Positions 1 to 7,275 are shown, numbered from the stretch's first letter. The stretch: DNA of 9,963 nt from an uncultured Rhodanobacter sp. (GCA_903827735.1 CAIKJM010000140.1:1-9963); one strand, 5' to 3'. Made by a program: numbers and translations. Notes: generated from the letters alone by a model not told the origin.

Positions 1-33
1 CCAATAACGAGCCCAGGGGAGGAACAGTACGGA

Positions 34-729
34 TTACACTTCGGGGTAGCGCGCAGGAAACAGATCAAGATCGGGTATCTCGCAAACGCCAACGCGTCGA
101 CGTCCGAAAGGAAACACCTGCGGCTTGCCCGACATCCAGCCGAAAGCGTGATTCCATCGACCGGCCCGCCAGATCCGGATCGGCCTGCCGCAATAGCCCA
201 GGATCGATGCCACGGTGGCATCACCGCGCGGCGTCTGGTTGCCCGGGTTGATGGCGTGCTCAATAGAATGCAGCGTGCGAAATCGCGGGCGCAGCGCATC
301 GACCACGGCACTGCTCAGCGCCGGGACGGTGGATGCGCCGGCGACGACTAACCGCCCGGCCTCTTTTGCGCGACGCTGCAGACGCTCGATACCAGTGACA
401 AAAACGCGGCCGTCGGCAAGATCGATGTAATCGCTGGCGCAAGCGATACACGCTTCGGCAACGCGGTAGTCCTGCCCCTGAAAAGGACCGGCCGTGTGTA
501 TGATCAGTTGCGGCTGGAGCCGGGCCAGCCTGTCGGGCAGGCTGGCATGGTTTACGTCGAGTTCCGCAACGTCGACCGACGCATCGCCAAGCTTTTCGCG
601 AAGTGCCTCAAGACTGGCCTGGTGTCGGCCAGCGAAAACCAGGGCGAATCGCGCATCTCCAGCGAGTCGGCTTGCGATCCGCGAACCGAACACGCCTGTC
701 GCACCGAGCAAAACAACCCGCAACGCCAT
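34..729 (-). CDS. Saccharopine dehydrogenase-like NAD(P)-binding oxidoreductase, probably C-terminally truncated
   Basis: The N-terminus holds a Rossmann nucleotide-binding loop, G9-ATGVF-G15, straight after a hydrophobic strand, followed by an AGR turn and a central TAGPFQGQDY segment. This pattern is typical of the saccharopine dehydrogenase NADP-binding family; the substrate is unknown. I chose the ATG at 729-727 because an AGGGGG Shine-Dalgarno-like run lies just upstream and the MALRVVLLGATG start matches the fold; an upstream start at 756 would add nine unlikely residues. The protein is 231 aa, whereas family members are usually well over 300 aa as I remember them. It stops at TAA (36-34) right after an FPARYPEV segment, where relatives normally continue into a C-terminal domain. 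The 33 bases beyond, in another frame, look weakly like the expected continuation, so the gene may be decaying. The rest lies outside the window. It is separated from the desaturase upstream by a terminator, so it needs its own promoter in 730-803. Confidence 0.7.
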   Translation of the reverse strand: MALRVVLLGATGVFGSRIASRLAGDARFALVFAGRHQASLEALREKLGDASVDVAELDVNHASLPDRLARLQPQLIIHTAGPFQGQDYRVAEACIACASDYIDLADGRVFVTGIERLQRRAKEAGRLVVAGASTVPALSSAVVDALRPRFRTLHSIEHAINPGNQTPRGDATVASILGYCGRPIRIWRAGRWNHAFGWMSGKPQVFPFGRRRVGVCEIPDLDLFPARYPEV

Positions 730-803
730 GCCCGCCCCCTGAGAAATTTGCCGCAACCCGTTGCGATTCTGCCCCGCGAGGAATCCGACGCGCCGATCCT
801 GTC

Positions 804-834
804 AAAAAAATACCCGCCGAGGTGGCGGGTATTT
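804..834 (-). terminator. Rho-independent terminator of the desaturase gene
   Basis: On the minus strand an 11-bp perfect stem (arms 834-824 and 818-808, core ACCCGCC/GGCGGGT) closes a 5-base loop and runs into an unbroken T tract (810-804). It begins 25 bases after the desaturase stop codon. The T tract lies only on the minus-strand side, so it acts as the end of the desaturase transcript and isolates the next minus-strand gene (start 729). This is one of the cleanest signals in the window. Confidence 0.93.
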
Positions 835-859
835 CTCAATAAAAGGTAACGCTGGGCGC

Positions 860-2053
860 TCAGTGCGCAGCGACCGCGTAACCTTTCAGCCTCTGCGCGA
901 AATCCTGCAGGGCGCGGATACCGCTTTCCTCGGCTTCGCGGATCCACTGCTGCAGTCCGTGCAGAGTCTGATCGGCGCCGCGCTGCTCCATCAGCGCCGC
1001 GAGGCGATTACGGAAGTCGTACACCGTGCTCAGCGTCGGACGCTTGGCCAAAGCTGCCTGCAGATGATCGCGGCCTTCGTTGTCGAGCCAGCGTCCGCCG
1101 TCGGCCAGCGCGCGGCGCAGGCGGCGCGGCACGGCCTTGAGGCTTTCGCCGGCGTGCTGCGCTTCCTCACCGATGGTCGGCACGATCACGCCGCGGTAAA
1201 AATCGGTCATGGCCTGGAAGCGATGCGTCAGCACGGCGCGCAGCGTGTCGGCATCCGGCAGCGGCACGTTGGGACGCACGTCGAGCGAAGGCGCAACGCG
1301 CAGCACCTTGGCTAGACCGATGGCGCGCAGGCCGCAGATCGCCGCCCAGCCGATGTCGAACTCCCACTTGCGCAGGGCAAACTTGGCCGAGCTGGGGAAA
1401 GCGTGGTGGTTGTTGTGCAGCTCTTCGCCACCGATCCAGAAAGCCCAAGGAATCAGGTTACGCGCGGTGTCTGCGCTCTCAAAGTTGCGGTAACCCCACC
1501 AGTGGCCGATGCCGTTGACGAAACCGGCCGCCCAGAACGGGATCCAGATCATCTGGATCGCCCAGATCGCCGCACCGATCACGCCGAACAGGGCGAGATT
1601 GATCAGCAGCATCAGGGTGGGGCCCCAGTAGGGATGGGCGCCATAAACGTGGTTTTCGACCCAGTCGTCCGGCGTGCCGCGGCCGTACTGCTCCATGTCC
1701 TGTTTGGAATAGCAGGCTTCGCGATATAGCGAGACGCCGTCCCAGAACACCTTCTTGATGCCGTAGATCATCGGGCTATGCGGGTCGTCGACCGTCTCGA
1801 CCTTGGCATGGTGCTTACGATGCACGGCCACCCACTCACGCGTCACCATGCCGGTACTGATCCAGCCCCAGAAGCGGAAGAAATGCGCCAGCGCCGGATG
1901 GAAATCCACGCCGCGGTGAGTCTGGCTGCGGTGCAGATACAGCGTCACCGTGAAGATGGTGAGCTGGGTCGCGACCAGCAGGTAGATCAACATTTCGCCC
2001 CAGCTTGCGCCGGTGACACCGTTGTTGAGGAAATTCAGCACCGCGTCGAGCAT
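860..2053 (-). CDS. Membrane-bound fatty acid (acyl-lipid/acyl-CoA delta-9 type) desaturase
   Basis: This is a di-iron integral membrane desaturase that introduces a double bond into saturated acyl chains and so adjusts membrane fluidity. The three histidine boxes are intact: H41-RSQT-H46, H78-RK-HH82 and H213-NN-HH217, with an accessory H184 in a GHWWGYRNF motif. Hydrophobic segments lie around residues 20-40, 55-70 and 145-180. After about residue 260 comes a long, soluble, helical tail, which is known in the DesA-like bacterial branch. Length is 397 aa. The ATG at 2053 gives an MLDAVLNFL N-terminus as in relatives; a TTG at 2065 is also open but less likely. Neither start has a strong Shine-Dalgarno. 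It is transcribed alone, divergently from the ABC operon, and ends in the terminator at 834-804. Acyl-CoA versus acyl-lipid substrate cannot be told from the sequence. Confidence 0.93.
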   Translation of the reverse strand: MLDAVLNFLNNGVTGASWGEMLIYLLVATQLTIFTVTLYLHRSQTHRGVDFHPALAHFFRFWGWISTGMVTREWVAVHRKHHAKVETVDDPHSPMIYGIKKVFWDGVSLYREACYSKQDMEQYGRGTPDDWVENHVYGAHPYWGPTLMLLINLALFGVIGAAIWAIQMIWIPFWAAGFVNGIGHWWGYRNFESADTARNLIPWAFWIGGEELHNNHHAFPSSAKFALRKWEFDIGWAAICGLRAIGLAKVLRVAPSLDVRPNVPLPDADTLRAVLTHRFQAMTDFYRGVIVPTIGEEAQHAGESLKAVPRRLRRALADGGRWLDNEGRDHLQAALAKRPTLSTVYDFRNRLAALMEQRGADQTLHGLQQWIREAEESGIRALQDFAQRLKGYAVAAH

Positions 2054-2079
2054 GAGAGACACCAAGAGGTAGTGGGTCA

Positions 2080-2125
2080 GATGAGTCTAGATGGCGAATC
2101 CCGTACTCGCCAGCATGGTCTCATC
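2080..2125. promoter_or_regulatory. Nested inverted repeat in the desaturase leader/operator region
   Basis: Two perfect 6-bp inverted repeats are nested: outer GATGAG (2080-2085) with CTCATC (2120-2125), inner TGGCGA (2092-2097) with TCGCCA (2107-2112) around a 9-base loop. It lies 27 to 72 bases upstream of the desaturase start, next to the AT-rich promoter patch. It could be an operator for a lipid-responsive repressor or a structured 5' leader. I do not recognise it as a known site, and the pairing could be partly chance. Confidence 0.35.
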
Positions 2126-2135
2126 ATAATAGTAA
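2122..2135. promoter_or_regulatory. AT-rich divergent promoter patch
   Basis: In the 176-bp gap between the divergent desaturase and ABC genes, this is the only AT-rich island. It holds -10-like hexamers on both strands: CATAAT on plus (2125-2130) and TATTAT or TATGAT on minus (2131-2126, 2128-2123). No good -35 box at 16-18 bp spacing is visible on either strand; a TTGACC on minus (2146-2141) is too close. The location supports a promoter, but the exact boxes are uncertain. Confidence 0.3.
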
Positions 2136-2229
2136 CAGCTGGTCAAGCGAGAGGATGTGAAAAAGGTATGTGGCGCCGCCATGCCCGCCACCTGTTGTTT
2201 AACCATGGTGTCGCGATGACAATCAGGCA

Positions 2230-2991
2230 ATGACCGCCAACACCCGATCGTCAGCTCCTGTTCTGCAACTGGACCATCTCACCCGCCGCCGCGCCGGCCG
2301 CCGCGCCGTCGAAGACGTCAATCTTCAGCTGCAGCGCGGCCAAGTACTGGGCCTGCTGGGCGTCAACGGCGCCGGCAAATCGACCACGCTGTCGATGGTC
2401 GCCGGCGCCTTACGTCCCGACAGTGGAACCATCCAGCTGAACGGCGAGGACTTTCTGGAGTATCCCGAGCTGGCGAGCCGGCTGATCGGCTGGCTGCCCG
2501 AGCGTGCGCCGCTGTGGCCGGAACTCACTGTGTGTGAACACCTGGACGCCCACGGCCGCCTGCGCGGGTTCAAGGCTAAGGCGCTTCGCGACGCCCGCAC
2601 AGCAATCATCGAACGACTGGAACTGCAGCCGCTGGCGCATCGCCTGGCCGGCGTGCTCTCGCAGGGCCAGCGTCAGCGCCTCGGGCTGGCCTGCGCCCTG
2701 CTGCACCGCCCGGCCCTGCTCGTGCTGGACGAGCCGGCCAACGCGCTCGATCCGGTACAGGTTGCCGCCTTGCGCTCAGTGATACGCGAACAGGCGGCGA
2801 GCGGCACGGCGGTGATCCTGTCCACGCACCTGCTGACCGAAGTCACCGCCGTCTGCGACCGTGTCGCCATCCTGCATGAGGGCACCCTGCGCCACGACGG
2901 CCTCGTGCATGGCAACGATCACGCAGCGCTGGAGCGAACCTTCTTCGACATCGCCATGCACGGCAACGCCAGCACGGCGCGGGCCGCATGA
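2230..2991 (+). CDS. ABC transporter ATP-binding protein, GldA-like
   Basis: This is the ATPase of an ABC-2 type membrane system; it would drive the permease encoded next. All core motifs are present: Walker A G44-VNGAGK-ST52, signature LSQGQ at 143-147, Walker B with D167-E168 in LLVLDEP, a D-loop (NALDP) and the switch histidine H200 in STH. The Q-loop position reads LPE (about 89-91) instead of Gln, as in GldA/CcmA-type ATPases. Length is 253 aa, normal for one nucleotide-binding domain. The ATG at 2230 has only a weak CAGG upstream and overlaps the TGA of a 21-codon mini-ORF. The stop overlaps the permease start (ATGA), so translation is coupled. The substrate cannot be inferred; relatives in gliding Bacteroidetes serve motility, but most proteobacterial copies are uncharacterised. 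Confidence 0.93.
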   Translation: MTANTRSSAPVLQLDHLTRRRAGRRAVEDVNLQLQRGQVLGLLGVNGAGKSTTLSMVAGALRPDSGTIQLNGEDFLEYPELASRLIGWLPERAPLWPELTVCEHLDAHGRLRGFKAKALRDARTAIIERLELQPLAHRLAGVLSQGQRQRLGLACALLHRPALLVLDEPANALDPVQVAALRSVIREQAASGTAVILSTHLLTEVTAVCDRVAILHEGTLRHDGLVHGNDHAALERTFFDIAMHGNASTARAA

Positions 2992-3758
2992 GCTCTTTCC
3001 GGATGAATACCTCCGCCGTGGCGCGGCTGGAATGGCGTCGCCTGATCGTGCGCCCGCTGGCCTGGGTGCTGGCCGCCATCACGCTGGCCTGGCTGGCGTG
3101 GAACTTCACCCTGCTGATGGGTACCTTTCTCGCGTCGCAGATGCAGCGCGCGGCGCTGCCCGATAGTCCGGGCTTTACCGACCTGGTGGCCGTACCGTTG
3201 CTGGCCCAGCTGGTCCAGCTTGGCTTTATGGTGGTGCCGCTGCTGACCATGTCGGTAATCGCCGGCGAGCGGCGTAGCGGCACGCTGCCGCTTCTGTTCG
3301 CCGCAGGCGTGACGGCCTCGCGCATCGTGCTTGGCAAATATCTGGCCGTGTTGGGATGGCTGCTGCTGTGGCTGCTGCTGACGCTGGCGATGCCGCTGGC
3401 GTTGGCTCATCTCGTCAACCTCGACTGGGGCAAGCTGGCCGCGGCCACGCTGGGACTCATTCTGACGCTCGCCGCGCTGGCAGCGTTGGGCATCGCCTGC
3501 TCGACGTTTGCGTCGCACCCGGCGATCGCCGCGGCCGCCGCGCTGGTGATCACGCTGGCGCTGTGGTACGTCAACCTGGGTGCACAGATGGCCGGGATCA
3601 ACGGCGGCGCCATTAATTGGCTGGCCATGAGTTCGCATCTTCAGCCGATGCTGCGCGGGCTGGTGTCGACCACCGACATCGTCTGGTTCGTGCTGCTGAT
3701 CGCGGTGTCGCTGACCCTGGCCACGCAACGGCTGTCCGCCGAAAGGGAGCGCGGCTGA
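2988..3758 (+). CDS. ABC-2 type permease subunit, GldF-like
   Basis: This is an integral membrane partner of the ATPase just upstream. I see about six hydrophobic segments, near residues 24-45, 67-91, 117-141, 148-171, 178-195 and 229-246, separated by short polar loops. A conserved ABC-2 motif, GERRSGTL (93-100), follows the second segment and is thought to couple to the ATPase. Length is 256 aa, usual for GldF-like permeases. The start ATG at 2988 overlaps the ATPase stop by four bases, and its own TGA overlaps the next ATG by one base, so the three genes form one translationally coupled operon. The protein has no binding-protein partner nearby, which fits an exporter or membrane-remodelling role rather than an importer. 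Confidence 0.9.
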   Translation: MSSFRMNTSAVARLEWRRLIVRPLAWVLAAITLAWLAWNFTLLMGTFLASQMQRAALPDSPGFTDLVAVPLLAQLVQLGFMVVPLLTMSVIAGERRSGTLPLLFAAGVTASRIVLGKYLAVLGWLLLWLLLTLAMPLALAHLVNLDWGKLAAATLGLILTLAALAALGIACSTFASHPAIAAAAALVITLALWYVNLGAQMAGINGGAINWLAMSSHLQPMLRGLVSTTDIVWFVLLIAVSLTLATQRLSAERERG

Positions 3759-5113
3759 TGCGCACTTTGTTTAGACGTCTGGACGGCTGGCTGTTTGCGC
3801 TGATCCTTTTACTCGTAGCCGGCGCTGTGGGCTACCTCAGCACGCGCATTTTTCACGAGTCGGACTGGACCGCCAACGGGCGCAGCAGCCTGTCGCCGGA
3901 AAGCCGCGCGGTGCTCGCCACGCTCGACGGTCCGGTGGACATCGTCAGCTACGCCAATCCGCAGGGCGATCTGCGCCAGACCGTGGCTGGTTATCTGCAG
4001 CGCTATCAGCAGGTGAAGCCCGATCTCACGCTGCGTTTCGTCGACCCGCAGCTGGACCCGGCAAAGATGCGCGAGCTGGGCATCACCGTGGATGGCGCGC
4101 TGATCGTCCACTACCGCGGCCGCGAGCAGCGGCTGGATGAGCTGTCCGAAAGAAGTCTCACCAATGCGCTGGAGCGCCTGGTACGCGGCAGCGACCGCAT
4201 CGTGGCCTTCGTCACCGGCGACGACGAGCGCCGCGCCGACGGCAAGGCCAACGCCGACCTCGGCACCTTCATGGCGCAGCTGGAAGGTCGCGGCATGCGC
4301 GCCGTGCCGCTCAACTTTTCGCAGGCCTCGGCGGTGCCGGAACACACCGATCTGGTGGTGCTTGCCAGCCCCACCCTGCCCTTGCCACCCGGCGCCGTAC
4401 AGGCGCTAGTGACGTACGTCCAGAACGGCGGCAACCTGCTGTGGCTGACCTAACCGGGCAACAGCGATCTGGGGCTCGGTCCGCTATCCGCCGCGCTGAG
4501 CGTTCGGGTATTGCCCGGCGTGCTGGTCGATGGCTCGGGTGCCGCGCTGGGTCTGAAGGATCCCCGCATGATTGCGCTCGGCGACTACGTGCCCAACGCC
4601 ATCACTCGCGGCTTCACCCTGACCACGCTGTTCCCCCAGGTGTCGGCGCTGGCGCAGATCGCGCAGGGCGATTGGGCCGTGCATGCCTTCCTGCGCTCCA
4701 GCCCGCAGAGCTGGACCGAGTTCAAGCCGATCGACAACAGCCAGCCTTCGGAGATCCGCTTCGATGCAGCAGCCGGTGAGCTGAAAGGCCCGCTGGATTT
4801 CGGCTTTGCCCTGAGCCGGCTCTCACCGAGCCCGGACAAGAGCGAGCAGCGCGTGGTGGTGATCGGCGACGGCGATTTTCTTTCCAACAGCTTCCTCGGC
4901 AACGGCGGCAACCGTGCGCTGGGCGAGCGCGTGTTCGACTGGCTGCTCGGTGACGACAAGCTGGTCGACCTGCCGCCGCGCGGCGCGCCGGACCGAATCA
5001 TGCAGATCTCGCAAGGTGAGCTCAGCGCGGTGAGTGTTGGCTTTTTGATCGTGCTGCCGGTGCTGCTGCTGCTGATCGGCACGCTGATCGTATGGCGCCG
5101 GCGGCGGCGTTGA
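3758..5113 (+). pseudogene. GldG-like ABC auxiliary protein, interrupted by one in-frame TAA
   Basis: This is the auxiliary subunit (ABC_transp_aux / GldG type) of the upstream ATPase and permease. The N-terminus has one membrane segment (about 11-29), then the typical NGRSSLSPES motif that follows the first helix in GldG proteins. A TAA at 4451-4453 ends the first part after 231 aa. The same frame then stays open to the TGA at 5111-5113 and supplies the missing second half, ending in a membrane helix and an RRRRR tail; without the stop the protein would be 451 aa. No frameshift is needed, so this is a single nonsense change, a sequencing error, or a read-through or reinitiation case. An AAGGA (4556-4560) seven bases before an in-frame ATG at 4568 could give a separate 181-aa C-terminal product. 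Both halves keep normal codon use, so any break is recent. Confidence 0.82.
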
Positions 5114-5116
5114 AGG

Positions 5117-5608
5117 ATGCGTCGTTCGGTTCGCAAACGCTTCCTGTCATTGCTCGCCGCAGCCGCCGTGCTGGCTTTCGCGGCGTGGCAATGGCGACAG
5201 GAAAATCGCGAAGCACCCGGCACGCTGTTGGCACTGGAGCCATCCGCCATTTCGCACGTTGAAGTGCATATCGGCAATGCGCCGACCGAGCATTACGCCA
5301 AGCGGGACGGCCATTGGTATCGCATCGACGGTGCCGCCGTGCGCGCCGATGACGGGCGCCTGGGCGAGCTCACCGAAACGGCAGCCGCTCCGGTGCTGCG
5401 CTGGCGCCAGGCCAGCGATTTCGATCCCGCCCGCATCGGCCTGACGCCGCCCAGCGCTAAGCTGACGCTGGACGGCCACACGCTGGATTTTGGCGAGATA
5501 TCGGTCACCGGCCCGCAGTGCTACGTGCGCGTGGACGGGCGCGTGGCGCTAGTATCGGTCCGCTATTTGCCCCGAGCATCGCGCGGCCAGGTCAGCAAGC
5601 TACCTTAG
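5117..5608 (+). CDS. DUF4340-type periplasmic/membrane-anchored protein of the Gld-like operon
   Basis: The 163-aa protein starts with Arg/Lys residues and a hydrophobic stretch (about 9-24), which makes it a probable membrane-anchored protein facing the periplasm. The mature part has repeated short beta-strand patterns such as AKRDGHWYRIDG and LDGHTLDFGE, as seen in DUF4340 proteins. These are commonly encoded right after GldG-like genes and are presumed to be accessory subunits of the same complex. The ATG at 5117 lies three bases after the GldG-like stop, with GAAGG immediately before it, too close for a standard ribosome site, so it probably depends on translational coupling. The protein is shorter than some DUF4340 relatives, but the C-terminus looks natural and I see no break. 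Molecular function is unknown. Confidence 0.78.
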   Translation: MRRSVRKRFLSLLAAAAVLAFAAWQWRQENREAPGTLLALEPSAISHVEVHIGNAPTEHYAKRDGHWYRIDGAAVRADDGRLGELTETAAAPVLRWRQASDFDPARIGLTPPSAKLTLDGHTLDFGEISVTGPQCYVRVDGRVALVSVRYLPRASRGQVSKLP

Positions 5609-5621
5609 CTTCACCTTGCGC

Positions 5622-5636
5622 GGCGCAGTGTGCGCC
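5622..5636 (+). other. Short perfect hairpin between the ABC operon and gnd
   Basis: GGCGCA and TGCGCC pair around a 3-base GTG loop, 14 bases after the DUF4340 stop. No T tract follows, only CCATCTTTC, so it is at best a weak terminator or a transcript-end protector. It suggests that gnd may be partly separated from the operon upstream. Confidence 0.3.
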
Positions 5637-5671
5637 CCATCTTTCATGCATCGACAGCAGGAGTCCGACCT

Positions 5672-7219
5672 ATGGCCACGCCCGTCAAACGCAAACCGGC
5701 AGCAAGCAAAAAAACAGCGGCTAAATCCGCCAGGAAGACCGTTGCCAAAAAAGCGGCGGCCAAAAAAATCACCGCCACAAAGACAGGCGCCAGGAAAAAT
5801 GCCGCTTCGGCCGGCAAGGGCGTCATCGGCGTGGTCGGCATGGCGGTGATGGGCCGCAATCTGGCGTTGAATATTGAAAGCCGCGGTCACGTGGTGTCGA
5901 TCTTCAACCGCAGTCGCGAGAAGACTGACGAAGTCCTCAAGGACAACCCGGGCGCCAAGTTCGTCCCCAGCTACACGATCGAAAAGTTTGTCGCCTCGCT
6001 GGAAAAGCCGCGGCGCATTCTGCTGATGGTGCAGGCTGGCGCTGGCACCGATGCGGTGATCGCCGAGCTGAAGCCCCTTCTGAGCAAGGGCGACGTACTG
6101 ATCGACGGCGGCAACACTTTTTTCAAGGACACCATCCGGCGTAACCAGGAGCTGGCCAAGGCCGGCATCCACTTCATCGGCACGGGCGTTTCCGGCGGTG
6201 AGGAGGGCGCGCTGCACGGCCCATCCATCATGCCCGGCGGTCCGCGCGACGCGTACGATCTGGTCGAACCCATCCTCACCGAAATCGCCGCCAAGGGGCC
6301 TGATGGCGCGCCGTGCGTGGCCTATATGGGCGACGACGGCGCCGGCCATTACGTGAAGATGGTGCACAACGGTATCGAATACGGCGATATGCAGCTCATC
6401 GCGGAAAGCTATTCCGTGCTCAAGCACGTGCTGGGTCTGTCCAACAAGGAGCTGACCAAGGTCTACCGCAAATGGAACGAGGGCGAGCTCGACAGCTACC
6501 TGATCGAGATCACCACGACCATCTTTCAGAAGAAGGACGAGGAAACCGGCAAGGACCTGGTCGACGTGATTCTCGATCGCGCCGCGCAGAAGGGCACCGG
6601 CAAGTGGACCAGCCAGAGCGCGCTCGACCTCGGCGTGCCGCTTCCGCTGATCACCGAAGCGGTGTTTGCGCGCGTGCTGTCCTCGCTGAAGGATGAACGC
6701 GTCGCCGCGAGCAACTATTTGCACGGCCCGAAAACCAAGGCGTTCAAGGGCGATCGCAAGGCCTTCATCGAGTCGGTGCGCCGCGCGCTGTACTTGAGCA
6801 AGATCGTCTCCTACGCGCAGGGCTTCGCCCAGCTGCGCGCGGCCGCCGAGGAGTACCAGTGGAAGCTGGACTACGGCACCATCGCCAAGATCTGGCGCGG
6901 CGGCTGCATCATTCGCGCGCGCTTTCTGCAGGACATCACCGACGCCTACAAGCACGACGACAAGCTGGCCAACCTGCTGCTGGCGCCGACGTTCGGGAAG
7001 ATCGCGCAGAAGTATCAGGAGGCCTTGCGCGAAGTCGTGGCCACGGCCGTGCGCATCGGCGTGCCCGTGCCCGGCTTCAGCTCGGCCATTGCCTACTACG
7101 ACGGCTACCGTTCCGAGCGCTTGCCGGCCAATCTGATTCAGGCGCAGCGCGATCTGTTCGGTGCACACACGTTCGAGCGGATCGACAAGCTGGGCAGCTT
7201 CCATGCCAGCTGGGATTGA
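5672..7219 (+). CDS. gnd: 6-phosphogluconate dehydrogenase, decarboxylating (NADP+), with Lys/Ala-rich N-terminal tail
   Basis: Gnd oxidises and decarboxylates 6-phosphogluconate to ribulose 5-phosphate and makes NADPH in the cytosolic pentose phosphate pathway. The core aligns closely, from memory, with the E. coli enzyme: the GMAVMG nucleotide loop (56-61), NRSR (79-82) for the NADP 2'-phosphate, GVSGGEEGA (172-180), catalytic K229 and E236 in KMVHNGIEYGDMQ (E. coli K183 and E190), and the C-terminal YFGAHTYKRID-like FGAHTFERID. The length is 515 aa, about 47 more than usual. The extra part is an N-terminal tail (1-50) with 13 Lys, 3 Arg and 15 Ala and no acidic residue, resembling histone H1 or AlgP tails. 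The start at 5672 is set by AGGAG (5659-5663) with 8-base spacing; an in-frame GTG at 5630 lacks such a site. It is followed by mutM after a repeat-filled 62-bp gap. Confidence 0.97.
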   Translation: MATPVKRKPAASKKTAAKSARKTVAKKAAAKKITATKTGARKNAASAGKGVIGVVGMAVMGRNLALNIESRGHVVSIFNRSREKTDEVLKDNPGAKFVPSYTIEKFVASLEKPRRILLMVQAGAGTDAVIAELKPLLSKGDVLIDGGNTFFKDTIRRNQELAKAGIHFIGTGVSGGEEGALHGPSIMPGGPRDAYDLVEPILTEIAAKGPDGAPCVAYMGDDGAGHYVKMVHNGIEYGDMQLIAESYSVLKHVLGLSNKELTKVYRKWNEGELDSYLIEITTTIFQKKDEETGKDLVDVILDRAAQKGTGKWTSQSALDLGVPLPLITEAVFARVLSSLKDERVAASNYLHGPKTKAFKGDRKAFIESVRRALYLSKIVSYAQGFAQLRAAAEEYQWKLDYGTIAKIWRGGCIIRARFLQDITDAYKHDDKLANLLLAPTFGKIAQKYQEALREVVATAVRIGVPVPGFSSAIAYYDGYRSERLPANLIQAQRDLFGAHTFERIDKLGSFHASWD

Positions 7220-7275
7220 CGCGTCGGAATTGATGAGTCGGAATTGATGAGTCGGCATTGACGAGTCAGAGCTGA
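7220..7275 (+). repeat. Four tandem 14-bp repeats between gnd and mutM
   Basis: Four adjacent 14-mers (7220-7233, 7234-7247, 7248-7261, 7262-7275) follow the consensus TGAGTCGGAATTGA. Units 2 and 3 differ at one base; units 1 and 4 are more diverged. The last 14 bases of gnd, including its stop codon, match the consensus at 9 of 14 positions, suggesting that the array grew from the gene end by slippage. The array fills almost the whole gnd-mutM gap and ends six bases before the mutM ATG, where a normal ribosome site would lie. Confidence 0.9.

Noticed and set aside
3407..4345. Several 70-180 codon minus-strand frames over the permease and GldG-like genes
   Set aside because: They are antisense shadows of the plus-strand operon, with biased composition and no conserved motifs.
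5698..5772. A6-A7 runs in the gnd tail as programmed frameshift sites
   Set aside because: The runs are just AAA-rich Lys codons, no stimulatory structure is evident, and the zero frame encodes the full enzyme.
5600..7258. A 552-codon open frame on the minus strand, antisense to gnd
   Set aside because: It is the usual GC-rich shadow of a highly conserved coding gene, with low-complexity, His/Ala/Gly/Asp-rich composition, no domain and no ribosome site. gnd on the plus strand explains the open frame.
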